Origin: Chloroflexi bacterium UBA4733 | GTDB taxonomy: Bacteria > Chloroflexota > UBA4733 | Reading direction: 5' to 3' | DNA length: 54,898 bases | Assembly: GCA_002404055.1 (NCBI GenBank) | Contig: DHIZ01000031.1 | Location: 1 to 54,898, forward strand | Shown: in pieces, positions 17,045-27,300 of the stretch | Position numbering within the stretch: the first letter of the stretch is position 1 | Layout of the letters: each line of letters begins with the position of its first letter | Made by a program: the position numbers and the translations under genes | Notes under the pieces: model-generated | Seen by the model: only the letters and a program-made list of their open reading frames with translations | Databases searched by the model: none | Told to the model about the DNA's origin: nothing

Positions 17045-18286
17045 TCAGGCACGCACCGCTCCCCAGAACGTCTCAAATGTAGCGTAGTCGAGGGCGCGGT
17101 AATGGGCGAGCTGATTGCGCACGGCCTTCACCTGTCGGAACAGGGCGACCGTGCTGCCGCCTCTGCCGTCGGGCAGACTGCTTAGCTCGGAACAGAGGGG
17201 ACCGAAATCAGCGCCGAACGGACCCTGTTCAAGGCGGAGCCGGTCCTCATGGTTGGTGTCCTCGGTTATGTACTGCTTTTGCCAGTGGTTTCCGCGCTTC
17301 GCGCTAACGTGGTGGCAACCGGCGATTCGCACATGATCGACGAGAGGAAGGAGCACCTGTTGCTGACCGCGCCAGAGGAGATGCTCGATCTGTTGCTGGT
17401 CTGGGCAGGTGGCGAGCCGGCAAGGATGCTGTTCCTCCCCGTACTCGGGGGAGCCGACGATCCCCCCGCTAGCCCAAACGCCATGTTGCGCATCGGTAGG
17501 TCGATCAGCGATGCGCGTGCAGGCGAATCGACTTTGGGAGTGCTGATCACGGGGCTGCTCGGCACTCCCAACGATCGTATGCTGTTGGGCGAACTCTAGC
17601 AAACTGTCGCGCAGCTCGGGCAGTGATTTTGGGCAGTGCGTCCACAGGTACGCTGCCAGGCTGGCGTCGCCTGGCGCGACACCGGCGACCATGCTCTCGC
17701 GCCAGGCGGCGAGGGCAGTATCTCCCCCTTCCAGGTTACGGCAGTGTGTTCGCAACTCAAGGGACGATGGAAGCCCCCACCAATAACGCAGGGCGAGGTG
17801 GACGTCAGGAGGTGGTGTTGAGGGCAGCGCCGATGCTTGTTCGATCAGGCAGATGACGCACCGAGGCTGCCGCTGGCTTGCGCGGCGAGTTTCATCCGCC
17901 CAGTCGGCGATGAGCTTCAGCCATGCCGTGCGGCCGCTCTCCGCCACATGGCCGACACCAGTAATGATGAAGACGGTTGGAAACGACGGTTCCCCGAATA
18001 AGTCCTCCAGCGATCGCTCTCGACCGACCGGTATGCCGAGCGCCTGATTGAACAGTGATTGAGCGCTGTCAGGCACGGCGTGCCAGGCCGCGACGTCTAC
18101 GCGTTCCGCGGAAACCTCACGGTTGGCGAGCGCACTGTGCAGCCAGGCTCCGACGTCGGAAGGGCACATGGCGGGAGGCAGTAGCAGTATGGCGCTCTGG
18201 CCATTGTCGAAGCAGTTCGCGATGCTGCTGAGCAACCGTTGGACGGACGGCAGGTACTCTGTGTCAAGCCACGGTGTGTCGTTCAT
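17045..18286 (-). CDS. Uncharacterised protein with HEPN-like RxxxxH motif, last gene of the Hma-like operon
   Basis: 413 aa. ATG at 18286 overlaps the stop of the giant ATPase gene as ATGA, so the two are translationally coupled. The N-terminal third (AILLLPPAMCPSDVGAWLH, TVFIITGVGH, LKLIADWADE) looks like a NACHT/AAA-type sandwich without a Walker A. The C-terminal end has VKAVRNQLAHYRALDY: RNQLAH (R390-x4-H395) matches the HEPN ribonuclease motif R-x4-6-H. I do not recognise the family. An RNA-cleaving or toxin-like output for the complex is possible but inferred from a six-residue motif only. Confidence 0.6.
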   Translation of the reverse strand: MNDTPWLDTEYLPSVQRLLSSIANCFDNGQSAILLLPPAMCPSDVGAWLHSALANREVSAERVDVAAWHAVPDSAQSLFNQALGIPVGRERSLEDLFGEPSFPTVFIITGVGHVAESGRTAWLKLIADWADETRRASQRQPRCVICLIEQASALPSTPPPDVHLALRYWWGLPSSLELRTHCRNLEGGDTALAAWRESMVAGVAPGDASLAAYLWTHCPKSLPELRDSLLEFAQQHTIVGSAEQPRDQHSQSRFACTRIADRPTDAQHGVWASGGIVGSPEYGEEQHPCRLATCPDQQQIEHLLWRGQQQVLLPLVDHVRIAGCHHVSAKRGNHWQKQYITEDTNHEDRLRLEQGPFGADFGPLCSELSSLPDGRGGSTVALFRQVKAVRNQLAHYRALDYATFETFWGAVRA

Positions 18287-21200
18287 CGCTGCGTCGCCTG
18301 CGCGCACGCGAGCGAAACCGGAACAATCGCCCGCTCGCGTCGCTCTAGCAGCGCCAGTCGTTCAAGGAGGAGCACGGCGCTACCAATTTCCTCGTCGGTG
18401 GCTCCGGGGACAAGGTCCGCGATTGTGTCCATCAGGGCGCCGCCCTCGCTCGCGGCGCTGCGACGGCAAAGCGCGGCAAACAGATCTGTGGCCACCCGCT
18501 CAGTTGCTGGCGGAAGCAAATCGGCTCGAATCGCGGCGAGAAGTGGCGATTCATCATCGAAGGCGCGTGTCATGCTGTCAAGCGCTGCGTTGACCTTTCC
18601 CTGGCTCGCCACGAGCTGAAGGAAGTTCGTAACCAGGGGATGGTAGCCGCCGGTCATCTCGAGGAGGCGCGAGACTGCTGTCGGGCTGTGCGGGACGTTG
18701 ATGTCGGCAAGCACCGTCGTGATCGCGGCCGGGTGCCAGCGTTCCAGGACCATGCACCCTGTTCGCGCTTCCACATCTTCGCGTTCCTCTGCCGGCAACG
18801 TCAGCCAGGACGCCAGGGTTTTGGCGTCACCGAGCAGCAACACGCGACCGCCCCCAGTGCCGAGGTGGTCCGCGATGGCGAATGCTGCCTCGACCTGGCG
18901 GCGAAGCGCGGGTGCGTCACCCTGTAGCACGACGGAGAGTACGGGGAAGCTGCTATTCGGTAGATCGGTACGCATCGCGCGAGCTTGAACGCTCGGATCT
19001 CCCAGCGAGAGTGGTGCATCGCGATGCAGAAAGCTGAAAAGCCTGGGATTCGCGGCGCCGGCAAGGGTGGTAAGCCAGGGCGGTATCGCCTCGAGCCCCG
19101 TTGCCGACGTGCCGAAAACGAGCGTGACGCCACCGCTCTGCAGACCGAGTCGGTCCAGTTGCCCTTGGGAGAACGGGCTGTAGTGCGGCGTCGAACCAGT
19201 GGAGGGCCGCCTGTGCTCGCTCGCCACGCGGCGTTCGGTGACGGTGTTCTCCGGCAGGTTGCTCGTATGCAGCAAGTACTCCTCAAGTTCCGCCTTATCG
19301 CCGAGGAGGCGAGCGAGGTTTGGACTGCGCAACTGATAGGTGCCGTCGGTCAGGGGAACGAGCACACCGAGGTCCGCCAGTTCCTCCAGGTAGGTGCGGA
19401 AGCGGTCAGGGGACAAGGGCGCAAAGCCCGCCGCCCACCACCACTCGCCGAGTTCGCGCAGGTCAGCGATGGTGAAGGTTCGCGACGGGCCAGACGGCGA
19501 CGCCAGTTGCTGCTCGATGACGGCGCGCGTCAGGACGCCGTAATGGGGATCCAGGTCCAGCGTCCAGAGGAACAGGTCCCGAAACTCGCCACGCAGCGTC
19601 GGGTCGTTCGCAACCCGCTCGACATCGGCAAGCGTGAGGGTGTAGGGTGGTAGGCGGAGCACGTCCCCGCGCAAGTGCTCGACAAGGTGGTGACAGAGTA
19701 ACTGGAGCAACGCCGGATGGTAGTTGGTCAAACCGAGGATCTTGAGCAAGACATGGTCATCCAGTTGGAAACCAAGCAGACGGAGCCGGCCGACCAGTGC
19801 CCGGGCCTCGGGTGGCCGCAGGGAACCAATGACGATAGGCGTGCCAAGGTGGGCGAAGGGCTGATTGGGTACTGCGGCGGTCCGGCGGACGTTGTGCAGT
19901 CCGGCGATCACAAATTTTATGCGCCGTTGAGACTCATCCATGAAGCGTTTCAACTCGCTGACGATGGTGAAACCGCCTTCTTGATCGGCGGTCAGAAACA
20001 TGTCGGCTTCGTCCAACATGATCAGAAGTTCGACCTTCTCGTCGCGCAACCGACGGAGCACGGTCTGCGGTCGCTCGTTTGCCGTATGGGGGGCAAGGTC
20101 GCGCGGAAGACCCAGGGACTGCCAGCGGTCGTTGATACGAGTCCAGATCTGTTGCGCTGATTCGGGAGTACCGGCATCTCCAACGTTGCGGAGATCAACG
20201 ACCATCGCAAACCGCCTGGCATCCGGGGCGTGAAAGTCGCGTTCTACCTGGCGAAGGAGACTCGACTTGCCGAGCTGGCGGCCGCCGTAGAGGATCGCTG
20301 CGCCTCGCGGTGCGCGTAAGGCCTCGCGCATTGCTTCACGCCCCACGAATGCTTCCGGAGGCGTGTTGCCGGCTGCGAAGGGGAAGAACGGGTTGACATG
20401 AGAGGTCGGGAGGGTGCATGCAAAGAAGGCGTCCAGGCGATAGCCAGGGATGCTTGCCAAATACAGCAGGAGCAATTCGTCGAAGAGTAAGGCCTGCAAG
20501 CGCGACCGGTAGGCCATGCGCGTGAAGTCCTGCCAGGCGCGATCCGTGGCACGACCGAGGTACATTACGATGATCGGATCCGACGACTGCAGTCCCGCCT
20601 CGCGGTAGACGTGGTCCAGGCGGGCCAGGCCGGGGCGCTCCCAGAGCAGGAGAAATTCGTGTGTGCCACCATGATCAGAGCCGAACTGGGGAACGGTATT
20701 CGCCGATTCGGCCTCCATCTTGCCCTGCCATCTGGCCCAGCCGCGCCCAAACTGACGTTGGCTGAAGGCCGCTCGGTTGTCCATCCGCATGTGGAAGCTG
20801 AGGAACCGCATGAGTCGCCAGAGATGGAGGCTATGATCATCCCGCCTGGGCGCCTCGCTCAGCTCTGCGCCGATGCGCCCGGCTGTTTTCATCGCCTGCC
20901 AGGCGCTCAGCGCTTCAGCGACGTCATTGGCCTGTGCCTGCGTGAGCGGTTGCGATGACAGCACGGTCGGCGTTTCACCGGCCCGCAACCTCGTCTCCAG
21001 GTCTGACAGACGAAGGGCGCCCTCCGGTGCGCTGAGGAAGCGGGTGCGCGCTGCCCGAAAAGCGATCAGTTGGTCGACAGTTGTGGCATCGGAGGCGAGT
21101 TCGTTAGGCAGGTTGGCGAGGGCGCGGTCGAATGACGGTCGGTCGGTCGCGCGTTGGAGCGCCGGCAGGACCTCGTTGAGGACGGTCTGGTCATGTCGAT

Positions 21201-24200
21201 CCAGCGCAGCGCGGATGAGCCGTCCAGCGTCATTGACGAGGTCCACCGGGGCGAATGTCAGCAAGCGTTTCTGAACCTGGTCCCAGCTTTCGCGGTACGC
21301 GCCAACCGGGGCTTCACGCTGCAAGTCGATAGCCTGTCGGGTTACCGCCAGACCTTCTCGAAGAGCCGAGACGTTGATGGCCTGCACCGTCGTGTCTGCC
21401 CGCTGTGCCTCGAGATCCGCTCCCAACTGCGCTCGGACCGCGCCTCCGATTGAGCCGTCAGCGTATCCTGCTTCCAGTTGCTCCTCGGCCGCCGTGATGT
21501 CGCGCAGGGCGGCCTGGACCGCCTCGCGTCGGGCGACGTCGACCCGCTCTGCCAGGGAGATGCGCTCGTCTTCCGGGATATCAGCAAGCAGACGCTCGGT
21601 GAACCGGAAGTCGGCTCGGGCGAGCCAACCGGTGAGTGCAGTGGCGACGTCGGAGGCAGGCCAGTATGTCGTCAGGTGTTCCCTGAGGGTTTGCCAGCCG
21701 CTGTCGGGAACGAGCGGCAAGCCCGTCGGTGAGGCGTCTAACGGCATATCCGGGTAGCGCAGGAGACGGTCGCTCAGGCCGTCGTCGATTCCCCTGCTGT
21801 TGCGCGGTGTCGCCGCCTCGGTCGGCACGTTGCCGCTGAGGAAGGTCGCAACACCGGCCAGAGCGTGGCGTATCGGCTGGTATGGCGCAGGGGCCAGGGC
21901 GTTGAAGGCGGCAGGTATTGCCCGGTTCAGCGCCTGCGAAAGTGCGTCAAGACGGCGGTGCAGCATGGACTGATCACCGCTGGCGGTTTTCCACTCGCTC
22001 GCCTGCTGAAGCCACTGATCGGCGACGCCGATAATGTCATGGACGTTGTCAATCAACTGGTTGAGGGCCATTCCTTCGATTGCTCGCCAACGGCCATAGC
22101 GATGGAAAGCGCGGTGCTGCGTCTGGATAACGTTCTCAATGGCACGCCGATCATGCCAGGGCTGAAGGCCAGTGTATAACGTGTCGACGCTCAGGCGCTG
22201 GTCGGCTGTCGCCGGCGCGAGCGCTACCGCGAGCTCGCCACCAGAGGCGCAAAGCGCGTGCAGGACGTCGCTCCCGAACACGATAGAGCGGTGTTGTGCC
22301 GCCTCAAGACTGTGGCGCAGGTCGGCGGCTGTGTGGCGCAGCCGTCCATCCAGCTCGGAGACGTTGCGCTGGCCGTTCACATCCTCCGGGGTGATCGGCA
22401 ACTGCAATTCGGCAAACTGACGCACGGCAATGATGATGGGGTTGAGCGTCTCAAATGGCGTCGACAATTCCTCCAGCCAGTTGGCCGCGCCGGTAGCCGG
22501 CGAGCGCAGGGCGGGCAGAAGCGCAGCGGCTACGGCCAGGGCCGCGGCCACGTCGTCGGTGGGCCGCGGCTCGTGAAAGATCTCCAGCAGCTCCACTTCC
22601 ACCACTTCGCCGCCGGTGAGCAGGGCACGACTTCCAATCAAGGCGGCAAGCACACCGGACGGAACCAGTGGGACTTCACCGGACGCCTCTTTGGACCGGG
22701 CGTACCAGTAGCCGCCGTCCAGGTCATCCGAAGCAAGCGCCTTCCAAAGGAAGCCCTCGCTGTCTGTCGTTGTTGTCTTGTCGGCTGGTCCGAGCGGCTG
22801 GTCGGCAGTCGCTACGCTGATCGTGTCGCCGGACGGCGCAACGGAGGTAGCCTCGTCAGACGCGAAAGGAGGCGCGCCCAAACTGACCGCATCATCAGCG
22901 ACGCTCCCTAAAAGCGCTTCCGGCTCAGCGCTTGGGCGATCTTGATCAAGAGGCATGGCGTCTGCCGACCGTTCGGGGGTCCCGTCGGTATCAGATGCCG
23001 GACTGTCTATTTTTTCAGCAATCGCTTCTGCAACCTCGGCGGGCGCCTCGTCTACAACGGCGCCGCGCGGCGCGTCATCCAGCGTCGCGCCGGTCGTGGC
23101 GGACGCTGGTTCTTCCGGCAAGGCGGCGGTCGCCTCGTCCGGCGGCTTCAGTTCGCCGGGGATGGCGTCGTGAGCCTGCTGCACGTCGGACGACGGGTCA
23201 GTGGCGAGAAGGGTTGTTCCCGATGCGGGTTGAGGCGCCGCGGCAGCAACCGGCGCGAGTTCGGGCGGGGACACGACGGGCGGGCTTGCGGAAGCGTCTG
23301 GCGACCGCAACAGTGCCTCCAGTCGTGTGTTCATCTCCTCCGTACGAGCGTCCATGGCGGCGATCATTTCCCGGCGCTGGCGGCGCTCCGCCCACGTGCT
23401 CGGCTGCTGGGGTTCGATCTGCGGATACTCGTCTAGAAGCGCAGCGAATTGGTCCAGCAACGTGGCGGCCTCGTCCAGCCGCCCTTCCGGGCAGCCGGAG
23501 GCCGCCCAACCGTCACACGTCGTGGGTACGTTAGCGCCTGCCGCTCGCTCACAGACGATCGCCAGTTTCCGATCCAACTCGACCCGAACGCTGGTGTGTT
23601 GCTTTTCCATTGCCTTTTTGGCGGTGAGCGCTCTGACGGCCTCGACGAATGCCGCCGTGTTGTCCCAGACGGCATCCGTCGGTGGCAATGCTTCCAATTG
23701 CTCCAGCCAGCGGCGAAGGATCGACTCCGCAGGCATACCCCCAGCACCCGTTGCGGACCCCCCGGTCGGTCGGGCACGCTTGTAGATCATCCCTTCCCCG
23801 GTTGCGTCGTCCGATTGGCCGGCAGTATCCGAATCCTCCGCCGTTGTCCTGCCGTTGGGTTCGACTTCGGGGACCTTCGCTTTGGTCTCGACATTATCGT
23901 CCTGTGGGACGGTCGTCGCCACAGTCGGACCTTTGTCATCTGCCGACCTATTGGTCATGTATGCAATGGCGAGGTCAATCTGGATCGCCGAGTATTGCGG
24001 AAGCTTTTCCCGAACCTGCTGCGCAACTTCTTCCCAGTTCTCAAAGGTTATCTGTGGGTTGGGGGAAATTGCCTTTACTTCGGCGACAAGGCCGTGCCGA
24101 GCTCGCTGAGCCCAATGGGAGAGGAGCAAATCGTGGATAGCAGTGCTTGCTGTTAGCCAGTCTTCAATAGCGCTTCGCAGCACGGCAGTCGAACCGTTGA

Positions 24201-24375
24201 GAGGGTTGGAATGGCCAGTAATCAATTTTGCCTTTACAAGCTCGCGTGTCAAGTCGGCCCGTGCCTTCGCTGGCATCGCTTTGAGTGCCGGTGCAAGTTC
24301 TGCTGCGAGCGTAGCGCCGTGCGCTTTGTCTGTCGGTGAAAGCTTGCTTGGTACGAAAGTCTTGGGTGCTGCCAT
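18283..24375 (-). CDS. Giant 2030-aa STAND/ORC-like AAA protein
   Basis: One uninterrupted frame. The N-terminal about 620 residues contain an early helical region and then a long acidic, Ala/Pro/Thr-rich linker. The middle is alpha-helical. A P-loop ATPase follows: VGREAMREALRAP, Walker A GGRQLGKSS (around residue 1360), Walker B LLIMLDEADMF (around 1448), and sensor-like NYHPALLQLLC. A winged-helix-like segment comes next (ADLGVLVPLTDGTYQLRSPN). The last about 330 residues repeat an AAA-like layout with a degenerate P-loop (VFGTSATG). VGRE plus this architecture is typical of STAND/ORC ATPases that sense a partner or phage component. ATG has AAAGGA upstream and lies 12 bp after the helicase stop. 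Its place in the operon suggests a sensor or scaffold for the helicase-methylase-ATPase core. Confidence 0.75.
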   Translation of the reverse strand: MAAPKTFVPSKLSPTDKAHGATLAAELAPALKAMPAKARADLTRELVKAKLITGHSNPLNGSTAVLRSAIEDWLTASTAIHDLLLSHWAQRARHGLVAEVKAISPNPQITFENWEEVAQQVREKLPQYSAIQIDLAIAYMTNRSADDKGPTVATTVPQDDNVETKAKVPEVEPNGRTTAEDSDTAGQSDDATGEGMIYKRARPTGGSATGAGGMPAESILRRWLEQLEALPPTDAVWDNTAAFVEAVRALTAKKAMEKQHTSVRVELDRKLAIVCERAAGANVPTTCDGWAASGCPEGRLDEAATLLDQFAALLDEYPQIEPQQPSTWAERRQRREMIAAMDARTEEMNTRLEALLRSPDASASPPVVSPPELAPVAAAAPQPASGTTLLATDPSSDVQQAHDAIPGELKPPDEATAALPEEPASATTGATLDDAPRGAVVDEAPAEVAEAIAEKIDSPASDTDGTPERSADAMPLDQDRPSAEPEALLGSVADDAVSLGAPPFASDEATSVAPSGDTISVATADQPLGPADKTTTTDSEGFLWKALASDDLDGGYWYARSKEASGEVPLVPSGVLAALIGSRALLTGGEVVEVELLEIFHEPRPTDDVAAALAVAAALLPALRSPATGAANWLEELSTPFETLNPIIIAVRQFAELQLPITPEDVNGQRNVSELDGRLRHTAADLRHSLEAAQHRSIVFGSDVLHALCASGGELAVALAPATADQRLSVDTLYTGLQPWHDRRAIENVIQTQHRAFHRYGRWRAIEGMALNQLIDNVHDIIGVADQWLQQASEWKTASGDQSMLHRRLDALSQALNRAIPAAFNALAPAPYQPIRHALAGVATFLSGNVPTEAATPRNSRGIDDGLSDRLLRYPDMPLDASPTGLPLVPDSGWQTLREHLTTYWPASDVATALTGWLARADFRFTERLLADIPEDERISLAERVDVARREAVQAALRDITAAEEQLEAGYADGSIGGAVRAQLGADLEAQRADTTVQAINVSALREGLAVTRQAIDLQREAPVGAYRESWDQVQKRLLTFAPVDLVNDAGRLIRAALDRHDQTVLNEVLPALQRATDRPSFDRALANLPNELASDATTVDQLIAFRAARTRFLSAPEGALRLSDLETRLRAGETPTVLSSQPLTQAQANDVAEALSAWQAMKTAGRIGAELSEAPRRDDHSLHLWRLMRFLSFHMRMDNRAAFSQRQFGRGWARWQGKMEAESANTVPQFGSDHGGTHEFLLLWERPGLARLDHVYREAGLQSSDPIIVMYLGRATDRAWQDFTRMAYRSRLQALLFDELLLLYLASIPGYRLDAFFACTLPTSHVNPFFPFAAGNTPPEAFVGREAMREALRAPRGAAILYGGRQLGKSSLLRQVERDFHAPDARRFAMVVDLRNVGDAGTPESAQQIWTRINDRWQSLGLPRDLAPHTANERPQTVLRRLRDEKVELLIMLDEADMFLTADQEGGFTIVSELKRFMDESQRRIKFVIAGLHNVRRTAAVPNQPFAHLGTPIVIGSLRPPEARALVGRLRLLGFQLDDHVLLKILGLTNYHPALLQLLCHHLVEHLRGDVLRLPPYTLTLADVERVANDPTLRGEFRDLFLWTLDLDPHYGVLTRAVIEQQLASPSGPSRTFTIADLRELGEWWWAAGFAPLSPDRFRTYLEELADLGVLVPLTDGTYQLRSPNLARLLGDKAELEEYLLHTSNLPENTVTERRVASEHRRPSTGSTPHYSPFSQGQLDRLGLQSGGVTLVFGTSATGLEAIPPWLTTLAGAANPRLFSFLHRDAPLSLGDPSVQARAMRTDLPNSSFPVLSVVLQGDAPALRRQVEAAFAIADHLGTGGGRVLLLGDAKTLASWLTLPAEEREDVEARTGCMVLERWHPAAITTVLADINVPHSPTAVSRLLEMTGGYHPLVTNFLQLVASQGKVNAALDSMTRAFDDESPLLAAIRADLLPPATERVATDLFAALCRRSAASEGGALMDTIADLVPGATDEEIGSAVLLLERLALLERRERAIVPVSLACAQATQR

Positions 24376-24387
24376 GGGGCTATCCTT

Positions 24388-27300
24388 TCACTTCTTGCCG
24401 GTCAGCAGCGCCTGGAGCGCTGCCACGCTTGGCATGCCGAGGTCGGGTGGGGGAGTATCGGGCGACTGACCTGCCGCCTGGTAGTCGGCTTCGGTTGGTG
24501 GGCGGCCGCGCAGCGCTTCCAGCCAGGCGGTGAGGTAGGCGTCGCCCCAGGTCAGGAGACGCGCGCCTTCGTCGATGGTGCGCCCGCCGGCTGTGCCTTC
24601 GGGCGGTGGAGTGGGTGGGTGACGGTCGGCGACGGCGGCGTCGAAGGTGGCGATCAGCACCTCGTCCGGGGTGATGCCGAGCGACGACGGCACCCCGGGC
24701 CAGGTGAGGGCGTAGCAGGTTCTGGCGTCGGGCGCGCCGCCCGGTTCGCTGATAGAGTCCAGGTGCATGCCCGGCGCGGGGTGGGCGCTACACCAGGCGG
24801 CGAGCTGGGTCTGGGTGGCGGATGACGGTGGTTGGCGAGTGGTGGTCGGAGTGTCGGGGCGGACGAAGCTTTCCAGGTCGGCAAGGGGGCTGTCCGGTCG
24901 CGCCTGCGCCAGTTCATCCAGTTGGCGGCGCGCTTCGGCCAGTTCCAGCTCGCCGCGGGCGACACGGGCGAGGAGGTGGGGCATCTCGGCAAGGATCGGC
25001 TGCAGCGGCCCAACGACCTCCTCGAACAGGCCGATACGGGTTTTCAAGACCCGGTAGGTGTCTTCCTCGATGGTGTCGCGCACGTAGAGGTTGACGATCT
25101 TCACCACCGGCGCCGTCTGGCCGATGCGGTCAACGCGGCCGATGCGCTGCTCGACGCGCATGGGGTTCCAGGGCAGGTCGTAGTTGACGATGGCGGTCAT
25201 CCCCTGCAGGTTCAGGCCCTCCGAAGCGGCGTCGGTGCCCAGCAGGATCGTCAGCGGCCGCGCGTGCTGGCGGGCCGCCCGGGCTTTGATCTCGGCGCGG
25301 TCTGCCGCTTTCCAGGCGTTGCGCTGCCCATCCCAGACCTCCCCGCCGCGCCCGGAATAGCAGGCCAGGTGGTCGGCGTGGCGGGCGACCAGGCGTTCCC
25401 GCAGGAAGTCCAGCGTGTCCAGGTATTGGGTAAAGACCAGGACGCGCTGCCCTTCCGCCAGCAATTGTCCCAGAGCGGCCGCAAAAACGTCGTACTTGCT
25501 GTCGCCCTGGAGTGCGCCGAGGGCGGCCACGTAGTCACGCAGGTAGTCGCGTTCGCGCTCCAGCAGGCGGCGGCGCCGGGGATCGCCGGCCAGGCGCTGC
25601 AGGCGTGCGCGCTCGCGCAGGCGCTCGATTGCCGCGCTGCCGGCGTCTTCGGCCTCCCGTTCGTCGTCATCCGGTTCGTCGTCATTCTCGGCCTCCCGGA
25701 CCAGGCCGGCGGCGTTGAGCCGGCCCAGGCTCAGTTCGATGGTGTTGAGACGGCGCTCCAGGCTGCAGCGGAAGGCGGCGAAGCTGCTGGACAGCCGTTT
25801 GCGGAAGACCGCCATGAGGAAGCCCACGCCGGCGCGCTCCTCCGGCGGCAGGTCGGCTAGGCGGTAGAAGTGGGAGCAGAGGTCGTCGATGCGGACGTAG
25901 AGGTCGCGCTCGGCTGCCGTCTGGAAGCTGACGGCGGCATCCACCGGCTCGCGGCGCGCCAGTTGGGCGACCAGCCCGCGTTCGGCGTAGGCACGCAGGG
26001 TGGCGCGGGTGTGGCGGAACATGGAGACGGCCAGCGGCGTCTGCCGGGCGAGCTCGGCGACCAGCGCGTTCGCCTCGACGATTGACAGGTTACGCAGGGC
26101 GAGGGCCCGCCCGGCTTCTTCCCGTAGGCGGGGCACGAACGAGCGCCAGGCAAAGGGGTTCCAGCCGGGCGGCGGCTGGACGGCGGCCAGGTCTGGCGCG
26201 CCGTGCGCCACGGCCAGCCGAGCCATGGCCACCACCTCCGGTCGAACGTCTCTGTTGGCGGCGAACTGGCGCAGGCGCTGGAAATAGGCGTCGAAGGCGC
26301 TCGCCTGGCGCCAGCTCTGCCAGCTTGGCGCGTCCAGGCCGCAGAGCAGGAGCAGGTCGTGGACCTCGTGGGGGGCCAGTTGCATTGGCGTGGCGGTGAG
26401 CAGCCAGAGGCAGCGGTAGGCGTTCCGCCGGCGCAGCTCCTGCAGCAGCGCCAGGAACTGGTTCGGCTGGTGGCGGCCAAAGACTGTCCGGCGGGCGGCG
26501 TGCGCTTCGTCCACGATCAGCACGTCCCAGGGGCGGGCTGCCAGCAGCATGGCGCGCCGGTCGGCGCGGGCGATGAGCTGGCGGGAGACGACGATGACGC
26601 CGTCCTCCTCCAGCGGGCGGGCGGCGGGGCGCAGCCGCCCGGCCACGTCGCGCAGCGTCTCGCCGTCGTAGAACCAGGCGGTGATGGCGAACTTCTCGCG
26701 CAGTTCCTGCAGCCACTGGCGGGCCAGCCGGCGCGGCGGGATGATCAGGGACCGTTGCACGTCGCCGCGCAGCAGCAGGCGGCGCAGCGCCAGCCCGGCT
26801 TCGATCGTCTTGCCCAGCCCCACCTCGTCGCAGAGCAGGAAGGCTTGCGGGTAGGCGCCGACGACGCCTTCCACCACGCGGGTCTGGTGCGGAAAGGGCA
26901 GCAGGGTGAGCGGCGCCAGCGCCAGGCTTTCGCCGCCCGGTCGGCGCGGCGCCTCCAGCAGCCAGTGGGCGGTCAGGCGGTCCAGCAGGGCGGTCGGCAG
27001 AGGCGGTGGCAGGCGCCGATTGTCGGTGAGCGGGTCGCGCTCCGGCGGGCCGTCCGGCTGGGCGAAGCTGATGAGCTTGTCGCGCACGGCGTTGGGCAGC
27101 GACAGCACGTGCAGGCCGGGGTCACGGCCGTGCCAGAGGGTGTCGAACTCGCGCGTCTCCACCTGGATATCCTCGGCGTCCTGCGGGGAGTACCAGGAGC
27201 GGCGGACGTCGAACTTCTCCCGGTTGCGCGTCCAGGCGGCGCCGGTCTCGTTGACGGAGCCTTGAAAGGCGACGCTGTCCCCTGCCGCGTCCCAGAGCAC

